Assembly (NCBI RefSeq): GCF_012911895.1
Contig: NZ_JAAXCV010000006.1
Span: forward strand, 1-43,872
Direction: 5' to 3'
DNA length: 43,872 nucleotides
From: Bacillus sp. RO3
Lineage (GTDB): Bacteria; Bacillota; Bacilli; Bacillales; Bacillaceae_B
Part shown: piece after piece, positions 33,535-41,585 of the stretch
Position numbering within the stretch: position 1 is the stretch's first letter
How the letters are laid out: every line of letters begins with the position of its first letter
The notes under the pieces: generated by a model
The model's database searches: none
Seen by the model: the letters and a program-made list of their open reading frames with translations, nothing else
Told to the model about the DNA's origin: nothing
Position numbers and translations under genes: made by a program

Positions 33535-34173
33535 TTACATCGTCCGTTTTGATTTGAGCATCTCTTCATACCTTGGCTTTCGTTCGATCATGGTGAGGAT
33601 GAGGTGTTGAAGATCGTCGAGTGCCCTTCTGTCTGCCGTCGTTCCACAATCTGAATAATAGTACTGATAAACTTCGTCGTTCATTCTTATTATCATCTCG
33701 TAATTCCAAAGGGAGTGGATGGAGCAATCTTCACGCTTAGACAACTTTTCGATTCCCTTCAGATCCAAACTCTCCACCCTGTTGTATATCTCACTCATTT
33801 CGGCACGAGTGAAGGTTAACGGTTTTTCGTTTCCTTCTCCGTTTTTAATCGTTTCCGTAAACGTACTGATTGTCGTTCCCTCATCGTAACGGATTTCCAC
33901 ATCAAAGTTCGATTTGTTCGTAAAGAACCCGCTCAGCTGCTCACTCCCCAAATATCCCCATTGTTCCCCTTTAACCACGGCGTAAATAAATACAAAGAGG
34001 AGAATGAGACCAAAACTGATCAGAGGGGCATACCATCTGCGCCGATACGTTTTCTTCGGTTTTTCCCCAGTAACCCTTTTCCAAACATGATCCTTCATTC
34101 TGCTGGTGAAATCGAACCCTTCCAACCCTTCATCCGTCATCTTCCTAACTTGTCGCTGAAGCTCCCTATCCAT
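33535..34173 (-). CDS. Putative anti-sigma factor / ECF-partner membrane protein
   Basis: A 212-residue single-pass protein. Residues 1-46 are cytoplasmic and charged (MDRELQRQVRKMTDEGLEGF), with FTSRMKDHVWKRV as a possible sigma-binding helix. One membrane segment follows at about 48-68 (APLISFGLILLFVFIYAVV), then an extracellular domain of about 140 residues. The gene overlaps the ECF sigma gene by 8 nt, as anti-sigma genes usually do. I see no zinc-binding HxxxCxxC motif. The outer domain has paired cysteines (REDCSIHSLW and YYYSDCGTT) that may form a disulfide. The role is inferred from topology and position. Confidence 0.7.
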   Translation of the reverse strand: MDRELQRQVRKMTDEGLEGFDFTSRMKDHVWKRVTGEKPKKTYRRRWYAPLISFGLILLFVFIYAVVKGEQWGYLGSEQLSGFFTNKSNFDVEIRYDEGTTISTFTETIKNGEGNEKPLTFTRAEMSEIYNRVESLDLKGIEKLSKREDCSIHSLWNYEMIIRMNDEVYQYYYSDCGTTADRRALDDLQHLILTMIERKPRYEEMLKSKRTM

Positions 34174-34717
34174 CCTGATGCACCTCTTTTGGAACCATTT
34201 TCTGCAGTTTCTCTTTACCAGCTTTCAATCGGGTTTTAACCGTGTTGATGTTGATTTGCAGACACTCGGCGATTTCTGAGATCTTCAGTTCTTCATAGTA
34301 ATATAAGAATAGAACTTCCCGGTATTTGATTGGCAAGGAAAACAAATTTGAATGCAGTTCTCTGCCCGCTTCCTTATGTATGGCTTGAGACTCCGGACCA
34401 TTCCTCAGGCTTTCCTGAATGAATTCACTCAGCTTATTAGTAAAAAGCAGCTTTCTCGTCTCCCACTTTTTTAGATGGTCCTTACTCTGATTGATGGTTA
34501 TCCGGATGATCCACGTTTTCAAAGAGGCATCTCCCCGGAACGAATCCATTCTTTGATAGAACTTTACAAACACTTCCTGGGCTACATCTTCAGCCAGACT
34601 GTGATCCTTCACATAAGAATAAGCGATATACAACACCTCTTTACCATATTTATTCATCGCGTTTTCCAAAAGATCTTCCTTCGACGTGATGAATTCGTAT
34701 GCATGATCGTCATTCAA
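34166..34717 (-). CDS. ECF-type RNA polymerase sigma factor
   Basis: A 183-residue sigma-70 family factor. Region 2 is clear: VLYIAYSYVKDHSLAEDVAQ, then EVFVKFYQRMDSFRGDASLK and TWIIRITINQSKDHLKKW. Region 4 has LPIKYREVLFLYYYEELKIS and EIAECLQININTVKTRLKAG, a helix-turn-helix. Start is TTG 34717, with AGAGGTGA 7 nt upstream; the frame open to 34837 would add a poor N-terminus. It overlaps a membrane partner gene, and an AAAC-N17-CGTC promoter lies just upstream, so it probably transcribes its own operon. Confidence 0.9.
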   Translation of the reverse strand: MNDDHAYEFITSKEDLLENAMNKYGKEVLYIAYSYVKDHSLAEDVAQEVFVKFYQRMDSFRGDASLKTWIIRITINQSKDHLKKWETRKLLFTNKLSEFIQESLRNGPESQAIHKEAGRELHSNLFSLPIKYREVLFLYYYEELKISEIAECLQININTVKTRLKAGKEKLQKMVPKEVHQDG

Positions 34718-34745
34718 GGGATGTTCACCTCTTTTCTGATACTTA

Positions 34746-34772
34746 GACGACTTTGTGGAAGAAAAAGTTTGA
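34746..34772 (-). promoter_or_regulatory. Putative ECF autoregulatory promoter
   Basis: On the minus strand TCAAAC (34772-34767), 17 nt and CGTC (34749-34746) fit the ECF consensus with AAC in the -35 and CGTC in the -10, as in SigM/SigW-type promoters. It lies about 30 nt upstream of the TTG start. Confidence 0.65.
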
Positions 34773-34800
34773 TTTTTTTTCTTTGCTAGAAGAAACCTAC

Positions 34801-34830
34801 AAAAAAAAGAGCACTCTGCCCGAGCGCTCT
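34801..34830 (-). terminator. Terminator of the 65-residue protein gene
   Basis: On the minus strand AGAGCGCTC and GAGTGCTCT pair around GGGCA, followed by T8, right after the stop of the small gene. Confidence 0.85.
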
Positions 34831-34836
34831 CCTCCA

Positions 34837-35034
34837 TTAGCTTCCCATCTTACGACGTGTGTTGCTTGGCTTTTTCGTTTGCTGACTTTGCATGCGTTGG
34901 TTAGAAGCCAATCCCCCTGTTGCTTGTCTGCCGCCGGCTTGTGCTTCTTTCTTCTTAGCAAGCTGCTGCTTCATGGCTTCCTGCAGGCTGATTTTCTTCT
35001 TTTCTGGCTGTATTTGCTGATCATTATTCGACAT
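34837..35034 (-). CDS. Small basic, glutamine-rich protein
   Basis: A 65-residue hydrophilic protein (MSNNDQQIQPEKKKISLQEA, then a K/Q/S/T-rich tail ending in NTRRKMGS). No membrane segment, signal or cysteine. AAAGGAG is 8 nt upstream of ATG 35034 and a terminator follows. It may be a nucleic-acid-binding or spore-associated small protein, but I do not recognise it. Confidence 0.7.
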   Translation of the reverse strand: MSNNDQQIQPEKKKISLQEAMKQQLAKKKEAQAGGRQATGGLASNQRMQSQQTKKPSNTRRKMGS

Positions 35035-35124
35035 AATGGGATCTCCTTTTTGGACCTACTAAATTTTTGAAACTATCCCTATTATAATACATCCCATCGA
35101 ATAAAGACATCTGCCAAACGAATA

Positions 35125-35152
35125 AAAAGAGCCAACCCCATGAAGGATTGGC
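35125..35152 (-). terminator. Terminator of the 34-residue protein gene
   Basis: On the minus strand GCCAATCC and GGGGTTGGC pair around TTCAT, followed by TCTTTTT. Confidence 0.75.
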
Positions 35153-35161
35153 GATTGTTTC

Positions 35162-35266
35162 CTAGTGATATCCGTTCTGGCCGTTTGCAGAACCGGATGT
35201 TTTATGCTTTGGTTTGTGTTTGCTGTTTTGTTTTGTTCCGCCGTCTTTTTTCGTTTTCTTTGTCAT
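35162..35266 (-). CDS. Very small basic protein, possibly spore-associated
   Basis: A 34-residue frame, MTKKTKKDGGTKQNSKHKPK ending in SGSANGQNGYH, rich in Lys, Asn, Gly and Gln. TTAGGAGTG lies 7 nt upstream of ATG 35266, and a terminator follows the stop, which supports expression. Composition resembles minor small acid-soluble spore proteins (SspP/SspL-like), but I cannot assign a family. Confidence 0.55.
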   Translation of the reverse strand: MTKKTKKDGGTKQNSKHKPKHKTSGSANGQNGYH

Positions 35267-35346
35267 GCTGAATCACTCCTAAACATTTAGTCGTCATCAA
35301 GAAAACTGGTGGTTATGAACCATTCTTATTTTGTGCCGAAAGTGAA

Positions 35347-35378
35347 AAGAGTTTCCCGGTAAATACCGGAAAACTCTT
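35347..35378 (-). terminator. Terminator of the CstA-family gene
   Basis: AAGAGTTTCCCGG (35347-35359) and CCGGAAAACTCTT (35366-35378) pair over 13 bp around a 6-nt loop; on the minus strand it follows the cstA-like stop by a few bases and ends in TTTTC. Confidence 0.88.
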
Positions 35379-35385
35379 CATTCTT

Positions 35386-36834
35386 TTATGCTGCAGTTTG
35401 TGGTGCCTCTTCGTCCACCTGAATGACGGTACCATCGTTTAAGCGCTTTCTTAATGTGTAGATGAAAGCTAAGATGGCAGCGATGGTTACAACTGCTGCA
35501 CCCAGATACGCCGTACTCATGGATAAACCGAAACCGATCGGTGCGCTCAGGATGTACGTAAATGTCACCATTGTCATGAAAATCGCCGGAATCGTTGCAA
35601 CCCAGTGAGGTTTCTTTTGCAGTGCCAGATACATGGCACCTACCCATAAGGCAATCATCGCTGTGGATTGATTGGCCCATGAGAAATATCTCCAGAGAAG
35701 ATTGAAATCAATGCGTGTCAGTACGACGGAAATGACGAATAATGGAATCGCAATCCAAAGACGGCTGGAGATCTTCACCTGGCCCACCTTGATATAATCG
35801 GCAATGATCATACGCGCACTTCGGAATGATGTATCACCTGATGTGATTGGAAGAATGATTACTCCAAGGATGGCAAGGGTTCCGCCGATTGAACCGAGCA
35901 TAAGGATCGATACTTCACTCACGACCGCTGCAGGCCCGCCTTCTTTCAGGATGGCATTCAATTCACCAGGCTGGAATAAGCTCATGGCCGCTGCCGCCCA
36001 GATCATGGCAATGATCGCTTCCAGGATCATCATGCCGTAGAAGATTTTACGTCCGTTCTTTTCATTTTGAGTCGTTCTTGAGATGATCGGTGACTGAGTG
36101 GCATGGAAACCTGAAAGTGCCCCGCACGAAATCGTCAAGAATAATAAAGGGAAAATGGCTATGTTATCAGGGTGCATGTTCGTAAAAGAAATCTCAGGAA
36201 TATCCGCCCCTGTGATGACTAACCCGGCTCCGATTCCTACGGCACTGATGACCAGAAGAGCTCCGAAAAGGGGGTATACTTTTCCGATGACTTTATCTAT
36301 CGGCAGCAATGTCGCCACAATATAATAAATAAAAATAGCTGCAATGATGACACCCAGGGAAATCCACGCAGGGGTCAGATTCGCGATCAATGCGGCAGGT
36401 GCTGTAACGAAGACCGTCCCGACCAGGACGAGTAAAAGGATCGAGAATGCGTTCACCACGTGCTTCATCGTTTTACCAAGGAAACGTCCGGCAAGCTCCG
36501 GTAAATGAGCTCCACCGTTTCGAATCGAAATCATCCCCGTTAAATAATCATGGACCGCGCCGGCAAAAATAGCTCCAAGTACAATCCAAAGGAAAGCAAC
36601 GGGTCCGTACAACGCTCCCATGATCGGACCGAAAATCGGACCGACACCGGCAATATTCAATAGCTGGATCATGGAGTTCCGTTTCGTGTCCATTGGTACG
36701 TAATCCACACCATCCGCTTTTGCATAGGCTGGGGTCGAGCGTTTCTCGTTGATACCAAAAATCTTTTCAATTACCTTTCCGTATGTGAAATAACCGATGA
36801 TTAATACAACAATCGAGACCAGAAATGTGACCAT
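35386..36834 (-). CDS. CstA-family carbon starvation / pyruvate transporter
   Basis: A 482-residue membrane protein with about 14 TM helices. The CstA signature is seen in LNIAGVGPIFGPIMGALYGP, followed by GAIFAGAVHDYLTGMISIRN and SGFHATQSPIISRT. It is shorter than B. subtilis CstA (598 residues) and E. coli BtsT. Family members take up pyruvate (BtsT, CstA) or peptides. It lies directly downstream of a LytS/LytR pair on the same strand. In E. coli BtsSR switches on btsT with pyruvate, and in B. subtilis LytST controls the pyruvate transporter PftAB, so pyruvate is the probable substrate. Start ATG 36834 follows GAAGGGGGATC. It has its own promoter region. Confidence 0.85.
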   Translation of the reverse strand: MVTFLVSIVVLIIGYFTYGKVIEKIFGINEKRSTPAYAKADGVDYVPMDTKRNSMIQLLNIAGVGPIFGPIMGALYGPVAFLWIVLGAIFAGAVHDYLTGMISIRNGGAHLPELAGRFLGKTMKHVVNAFSILLLVLVGTVFVTAPAALIANLTPAWISLGVIIAAIFIYYIVATLLPIDKVIGKVYPLFGALLVISAVGIGAGLVITGADIPEISFTNMHPDNIAIFPLLFLTISCGALSGFHATQSPIISRTTQNEKNGRKIFYGMMILEAIIAMIWAAAAMSLFQPGELNAILKEGGPAAVVSEVSILMLGSIGGTLAILGVIILPITSGDTSFRSARMIIADYIKVGQVKISSRLWIAIPLFVISVVLTRIDFNLLWRYFSWANQSTAMIALWVGAMYLALQKKPHWVATIPAIFMTMVTFTYILSAPIGFGLSMSTAYLGAAVVTIAAILAFIYTLRKRLNDGTVIQVDEEAPQTAA

Positions 36835-36873
36835 GTCTAGGATCCCCCTTCGTTCATTTATGAATACGCTTTC

Positions 36874-37000
36874 ATTATAACAATCGTATTCACCATTTCG
36901 TCACATTTCCGTTTAAGATGTACAAAAACCGGCTTGACATGTCCTGAGTGGGGGTTAACATGCGGGGAGGAAGTGGGTGCCTCGTACCCAAAATGTACAC
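36874..37000 (-). promoter_or_regulatory. Promoter region of the CstA-family gene with possible LytTR sites
   Basis: A perfect TATAAT (minus strand 36879-36874) has no matching -35, which suits an activator-dependent promoter. ATGTACA occurs twice, at about 36919 and 36992, upstream. These could be half-sites for the LytTR-type regulator encoded next door, but I cannot test this. Confidence 0.4.
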
Positions 37001-37012
37001 GGTTCACACATT

Positions 37013-37735
37013 CTACAACTCCAACCGTTCCCGCAGCTCCTTGACATAATTCCTGCTTACCGGAATCGCTTCGTCGGCCCCTTGTACCTTCAACTGATAG
37101 ACACCGCTTCCCCAGGGGATCAGTTCTTCCACATAAGGCAATTGCACGAGATAGCTTTTGTGGACCCGGAAGAAAGGGTAAGTCATGAGCTTCGCTTCCA
37201 GATCCTTGATGGGGAGCCTGCACGTATATTTCTTCTTAAGGGTACAAATGATCGTTTCCCGCTCTTCACGGAATATATACAGAATTTCTTGAGGAGGGAT
37301 AAACACAATCTTATCTTCATCCTGCACTGAAAGTTTCCCCATGGATGAATTTTCACGGACCTCTTTGTCTCCGACCTTCAATAGATGCTTCAGCCTCTCC
37401 ATCGTCCGGGCAAGCTGCGACTCTTCAAATGGCTTCAGTAAGTAGTCGACGGCTTCCACACGGAACGCTTTCAGGGCATAATCGGGATACGCAGTGGCAA
37501 AGACGATTTGGGGTTTCTCCTTCATTTTCTGTAAGGCTTCCGCCAAATCCACTCCGCTCATTCCAGGCATTTCAATATCCAGAAATAACACATCAGGCTC
37601 CATCGTTAAAATGATTTCCAATCCTTTCTCCCCGGAGCTTGCCTCTCCGACAACCTCCACCCATGGGTAATGACCCAACAGATGCTTCATTTCCTCCCGG
37701 CTATACGGTTCGTCATCAATGATCGCGACTCTCAT
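37013..37735 (-). CDS. LytR/AlgR-type response regulator (LytTR DNA-binding)
   Basis: A 240-residue regulator. Receiver domain residues 1-115: MRVAIIDDEPYSREEMKHLL with the acidic pocket, phospho-acceptor Asp53 in LFLDIEMPG, and Lys in YLLKPF. The C-terminal LytTR domain (about 135-240) has IVFIPPQEILYIFREERETI, RVHKSYLVQL and IPVSRNYVKEL. Start is ATG 37735, with AAGGAG 8 nt upstream. The end of the kinase gene overlaps it by 20 nt, so the pair is cotranscribed. Its target is probably the CstA-family gene next on the strand. Confidence 0.9.
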   Translation of the reverse strand: MRVAIIDDEPYSREEMKHLLGHYPWVEVVGEASSGEKGLEIILTMEPDVLFLDIEMPGMSGVDLAEALQKMKEKPQIVFATAYPDYALKAFRVEAVDYLLKPFEESQLARTMERLKHLLKVGDKEVRENSSMGKLSVQDEDKIVFIPPQEILYIFREERETIICTLKKKYTCRLPIKDLEAKLMTYPFFRVHKSYLVQLPYVEELIPWGSGVYQLKVQGADEAIPVSRNYVKELRERLEL

Positions 37736-39470
37736 TTTCTCCACTCCTTACCGTAAATTCAACTCTGGTTCCGTTTCCTGGTGATGATGTGATGGAGAGT
37801 CCCGCTTCTTTCCCCATCATCATTTCCAATCGCTTATTTACGTTATACAGGCCGATCCCTGTACCCGACCGGGACTCGACAGGGGACATCAGAAGCTTTT
37901 CCACACTGCTTTCATTCATTCCCGCTCCGTTGTCCTCTACACAGACTTTGACGGTTTCTCCAAAACGCTTTATCCCGATCCTCAACACAAATCCTTCTTC
38001 TACATGCTTCATTCCATGCTTGATCGCATTTTCAACGAGAGGCTGCAGGGTGATGGAAGGAACGTTTATGTGAAGAGCTACTTCTTCTATATCAAACAGT
38101 ACTTCCAACCGGTCGAAAAAGCGGGCTTCTTCAATGGCGAGATAGGATTTCACGTGCTGACATTCTTCCTTAAGGCTTGAAGTGGACTTCGTACTGCCGG
38201 TCAGGTTCTGGCGTATAAATTGAGACAGTGAAATGAGCAGTGTCCTTGCCTTATCTGGATTGATCCTCGTCAACGACACAATCACATTGATTGTATTGAA
38301 CAAAAAATGGGGATTGATCTGGGCCTGTAATGCCTTTACTTCTGATTCCTTAGCCAGCTCTTTATGGGTATCGATCTCAGCAAGTTCAAGCTGATGGCTG
38401 AGAAGGGTGGCAATCCCCTTCGTGAGTTCCATCTGGATCGGCGAGATCTCCTTTTCTGTATGAAAATAGAACTTAAGGGTGCCGACAATTTCGTCTCCTT
38501 TCATGAGAGGGGCCATGATTGCCGCGCCCAATGGACAGCCTTCCCTGTCACATTGGATCTCTTCTCTCCCCACCTTCATGATCTCCCCCGTTCCGATGAC
38601 CCGTTTCGTTGCTTCCGTTTGAATCGGACGGCCCTGCTGATGATGATCGGAAGCGAGACCGACATGAGCAAGGATATGGGACGTATTCGTAATAGAAACC
38701 GCTAGAGCGTTCACGTCCCTCATCAAAATCCCGCAGGTTGCCAGTGCAGAGTCTCTGTTTAAACCCTTTCGCATATATTTCACCGTGCTGTCGGCGAGTC
38801 TGAGCGCTTTTTGAGATTGAGCGGCCCCCATCCTTTCTTCTTCATAGAAAACACTCTTGATAATAAGCAGGAATATTCCAGCTCCGACTCCGTTTGCCAT
38901 GATCATCGGCCACCCGATATCAGAAACAAGCAAAGAGGCATCGTCAAATGGTTTCGCAAGAAGAAGGATCAGGAGCATCTGCATCCCTTCGGCAATCAGT
39001 CCTACCAGAAATGCTTTTTGAGGGGAAACGAGCCTGTTCTTCTTTTCCCGTTTGCCTACCCAGCCAGCAAGCAATCCTGCCAAAACCGTCGAGACCCCGC
39101 AGGCGAATGCCGTAAACCCGCCAAGAAAATACCGGTGAACCCCTGCCACGAGTCCCGCTCCAAGACCGATCCATGGACCGCCCAGTAATCCGGCCACCAC
39201 TACTCCGATCACCCTGGAGTTGGCGATGGCTTCATTCTGCTGAAGATGCCACTGCCATTTCGTATATTCTTCCTGAAATGGATTGACGATCAATCCTGTA
39301 TATGTACCAACGATTCCGAAGAAACCAAACAGCAATATAAGAAAAAGCGTCTGGGTTTTCTTTACATGGGTCCGCTGCTCGATCAAATGACGGAAGAAAC
39401 TGATCCTGGTCATCACAAAGGCTATTGTAACAATGATGCCAAGCCGTTCAATCATTGCGGCTATCAACAT
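37716..39470 (-). CDS. LytS-type sensor histidine kinase
   Basis: A 584-residue membrane kinase. The N-terminal 5TMR-LYT sensor has about six TM helices in residues 1-205 (MLIAAMIERLGIIVTIAFVM ... GLGAGLVAGVHRYFLGG). A GAF-like domain follows (about 225-360), then the His_kinase domain with QAQINPHFLFNTINVIVSL, phospho-acceptor His388, and a HATPase_c with VENAIKHGMK and GTGIGLYNVNKR. LytS homologues sense pyruvate in BtsS and LytST systems. I set the start at ATG 39470 because GAGGCGG is 5 nt upstream and family members start here; the longer frame to 39497 starts with GTG and has no site. The gene is upstream of lytR-type and cstA-type genes. Confidence 0.9.
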   Translation of the reverse strand: MLIAAMIERLGIIVTIAFVMTRISFFRHLIEQRTHVKKTQTLFLILLFGFFGIVGTYTGLIVNPFQEEYTKWQWHLQQNEAIANSRVIGVVVAGLLGGPWIGLGAGLVAGVHRYFLGGFTAFACGVSTVLAGLLAGWVGKREKKNRLVSPQKAFLVGLIAEGMQMLLILLLAKPFDDASLLVSDIGWPMIMANGVGAGIFLLIIKSVFYEEERMGAAQSQKALRLADSTVKYMRKGLNRDSALATCGILMRDVNALAVSITNTSHILAHVGLASDHHQQGRPIQTEATKRVIGTGEIMKVGREEIQCDREGCPLGAAIMAPLMKGDEIVGTLKFYFHTEKEISPIQMELTKGIATLLSHQLELAEIDTHKELAKESEVKALQAQINPHFLFNTINVIVSLTRINPDKARTLLISLSQFIRQNLTGSTKSTSSLKEECQHVKSYLAIEEARFFDRLEVLFDIEEVALHINVPSITLQPLVENAIKHGMKHVEEGFVLRIGIKRFGETVKVCVEDNGAGMNESSVEKLLMSPVESRSGTGIGLYNVNKRLEMMMGKEAGLSITSSPGNGTRVEFTVRSGENESRDH

Positions 39471-39585
39471 GAGTACCGCCTCACTTTCCATTTTCACAAA
39501 AAAAGAAGACCCACTAAACGCACTGTTTAATAGAATCTTCCCCTGGTTATGCTTATCCTATGTCTTGAGGGGATTTCCCCCTATT

Positions 39586-40428
39586 TTAACATGAATCATG
39601 TTCTTTGATTGTGACCAATGCATTGATTTCCCCGCCGATCATGATGATGATTCCCGTTAGGTAGAACCAGATCATAAGAACGATGATTCCCCCTATGCTT
39701 CCATAAGTGGCTGAATAGTTCCCAAAGCTTCCTACGTAATAAGAGAAAGCAAGTGATACCAACACCCAGCCAAGTGTCGCAAAGATCGCCCCGGGGAATG
39801 CACTGAGGCATTTGATCCGTTTACTTGGGGCAAAGTAATACAGCCCAACGAATATGATGAACAAAATGATCGGACTGATCGCCCAGCGGATACCGTTCCA
39901 GATCGCGAGAAATTGTTCGGAAAATCCGAATTGAGAAAATAATAAAAGTCCGATCTGCTTTCCGAAAACAGGGAGCAACAGGGCCACGACGAAGACCAGA
40001 ATCATGGCAAATGTCAATAAAACAGACATAAGGCGCGTGACAATGAAAGACCTTGTTTCTTCTACATCATACGCACGATTTAAACTTTTCACGATGGCAT
40101 TCATCCCATTGGATGCGGACCAGATGGTGGCAATGATACTGACAGAAAGCAGTCCGGAATTGCGATTGGACATGACATCCTGAAGGGTTTCTTCAATCAT
40201 GGACATCGTTTCACCTGGCGCAAAATCCCTGACCAGACCCAGGATGTCACCCTGCTCCACAGGCAGATAGGGCAGGAGTGTGACGATAAAGATCAACAGT
40301 GGAAAGAGAGATAAAAGAAAGTAATAGGCAATTTGGGCTGCCAGTCCCGTAACATCATTCGTACTGATATTCGAGAAGAGATTCTTCGAAAATCCTTTCC
40401 ATCCTCCTTTGACCGTTTCTTCCGGCAT
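39586..40428 (-). CDS. yfkH: YihY/BrkB-family inner membrane protein (YfkH)
   Basis: A 280-residue protein of the YihY/UPF0761 family with about six TM helices. It has NLFSNISTNDVTGLAAQIAY with FLLSLFPLLIFIVTLLPYLP and GGIIVLMIWFYLTGIIIMIGGEIN near the end, the usual conserved end block. The family was once misnamed ribonuclease BN; the function is unclear. B. subtilis YfkH has nearly the same length. GAGGTGAGG precedes ATG 40428. The YtxH-type gene lies 18 nt upstream and may be in the same operon. Confidence 0.87.
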   Translation of the reverse strand: MPEETVKGGWKGFSKNLFSNISTNDVTGLAAQIAYYFLLSLFPLLIFIVTLLPYLPVEQGDILGLVRDFAPGETMSMIEETLQDVMSNRNSGLLSVSIIATIWSASNGMNAIVKSLNRAYDVEETRSFIVTRLMSVLLTFAMILVFVVALLLPVFGKQIGLLLFSQFGFSEQFLAIWNGIRWAISPIILFIIFVGLYYFAPSKRIKCLSAFPGAIFATLGWVLVSLAFSYYVGSFGNYSATYGSIGGIIVLMIWFYLTGIIIMIGGEINALVTIKEHDSC

Positions 40429-40446
40429 ATCCTCACCTCGTTTAAT

Positions 40447-40866
40447 TTAGTAACCTTTGAATGAAGAAGCGATCGGCTGATTTTCTTCATCCTGTGTCGA
40501 CAGTTCATTTGAAGTTTCCCGATCTGAAAATGTTTCTTTATAGGCTTCTGAAGAGTCCTCAAAGGTTTCTTTTGTCTCTTCGATGATTTCTTTCACCTGC
40601 GGGGTCATGCCCTTGATTTCTTCTACTTTTTCATTGATGAATTGAATATCCCTGCTGACCTGATCGGCAGTTGTGCGCAGTTTCTCATACACTTCCTTGC
40701 CGGACTCCACAAGCGCCTGGGGATTTTTGGTATAGGATGCGATATAGTTCCCGCTGTTCTTTAAAGATGTCCCCACCTCCTGCCGGGTCGTTCTGTCCAA
40801 CAGGGAAAGAAGACCCCCTGCAACAGCACCTAAGAAAATCCCTTTGTAAAATTTATTGCTTCCCAT
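40447..40866 (-). CDS. YtxH-domain protein
   Basis: A 139-residue protein with a short hydrophobic N-terminal segment (FYKGIFLGAVAGGLLSLLDR) and a long amphipathic helix rich in Glu, Lys and Asp (SRDIQFINEKVEEIKGMTPQ). This is the YtxH pattern found in Bacillus general stress proteins. AAGGAGGG precedes ATG 40866. It lies 18 nt upstream of yfkH on the same strand, and a small possible ORF is upstream. Confidence 0.82.
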   Translation of the reverse strand: MGSNKFYKGIFLGAVAGGLLSLLDRTTRQEVGTSLKNSGNYIASYTKNPQALVESGKEVYEKLRTTADQVSRDIQFINEKVEEIKGMTPQVKEIIEETKETFEDSSEAYKETFSDRETSNELSTQDEENQPIASSFKGY

Positions 40867-40909
40867 ATGTAATACCCTCCTTCAAATGATGATTCTTTTT
40901 TAATAATGT

Positions 40910-41044
40910 TCATTCATAATGGCTGCTCCTAGATTCTAAAAGGGTGTCATACGGATCTGGACCGTATTCAAGAAATATGTATCTCCACCAGGTCCCGGAG
41001 CCCGAACACACCCCATGATGATTCAGCACCTCTTCACATTCCAT
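40910..41044 (-). CDS. Possible 44-residue protein upstream of YtxH
   Basis: From ATG 41044 the frame reads MECEEVLNHHGVCSGSGTWW, then RYIFLEYGPDPYDTLLESRS and SHYE. AGGGTGA lies 8 nt upstream. The frame remains open for about 38 more codons upstream without an ATG, so the gene may be longer, truncated or decayed. Residue content is protein-like. It would be the first gene of the YtxH-yfkH group. No family recognised. The rest of 41045-41302 shows no other gene. Confidence 0.35.
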   Translation of the reverse strand: MECEEVLNHHGVCSGSGTWWRYIFLEYGPDPYDTLLESRSSHYE

Positions 41045-41302
41045 TCGTTTCGTCACCCTGCTATTGACAGGACCTCTTTTATTAGTTTCTCTAAGGATGG
41101 CTAAAGTTCCTTCATGAGGTTCTTCAAACTCGATCAGACCTGTTCGAGGATCTCTCCTGCCTTATTATTACCTACCTCTTTCCCATTCCTTTCTAGTGTA
41201 AAACATTCCACGAAAAAAATCCCACTCGATGTGATGTTGACAGGGTGGACGAATCATGGAAAGATAAATGTAATGAATGCAAGCCGGAAAGGACGGTTCA
41301 AG

Positions 41303-41524
41303 ATGGATTTATCAAAAAACACAACAGAAAATATCGAATACATGGTTACAGCCATTAAGGAAAAATTGAAGATCGTCAATGCAGGTGCTGTAAAGCCGGA
41401 AGATTTCAACGAAGAAATGTATGAAGATCTTCACGATTTATATGTAATGGTAGAACGCAAGGAGCGATTCAGTCCAAGTGAGATGACGGCAATCATTGAA
41501 GAAATGGGTAATCTTCGCAAGTAA
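41303..41524 (+). CDS. yfkK: DUF1128 / UPF0435 protein YfkK
   Basis: A 73-residue protein: [20 protein letters not shown], then [20 protein letters not shown] and [20 protein letters not shown]. This is the UPF0435 (DUF1128) family; B. subtilis YfkK has 71 residues. I set the start at ATG 41303, with GAAAGGA 9 nt upstream; a longer frame reaches 41114 but its extra residues do not look like protein. The function is unknown. It converges on yfkM and shares a bidirectional terminator. Confidence 0.9.
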   Translation: MDLSKNTTENIEYMVTAIKEKLKIVNAGAVKPEDFNEEMYEDLHDLYVMVERKERFSPSEMTAIIEEMGNLRK

Positions 41525-41535
41525 GCATGTAAAAA

Positions 41536-41580
41536 AGGGACATTCCCTCAAAGGTACACATACCTTGGGGAATGTCCCCT
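41536..41580. terminator. Bidirectional terminator, yfkK / yfkM
   Basis: AGGGACATTCCC and GGGAATGTCCCCT, with inner arms CAAAGGTA and TACCTTG, form a long stem of about 19 bp between convergent genes. Confidence 0.9.
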
Positions 41581-41585
41581 TCCAT

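Noticed and set aside
36858..37223. 121-residue minus-strand frame overlapping the end of lytR-type gene
   Set aside because: It is a shadow frame of the LytTR domain and the intergenic region, with no ribosome binding site.
41114..41302. 63-residue N-terminal extension of YfkK
   Set aside because: The family is about 71 residues, and the ATG at 41303 has a good ribosome binding site; the extension is not protein-like.
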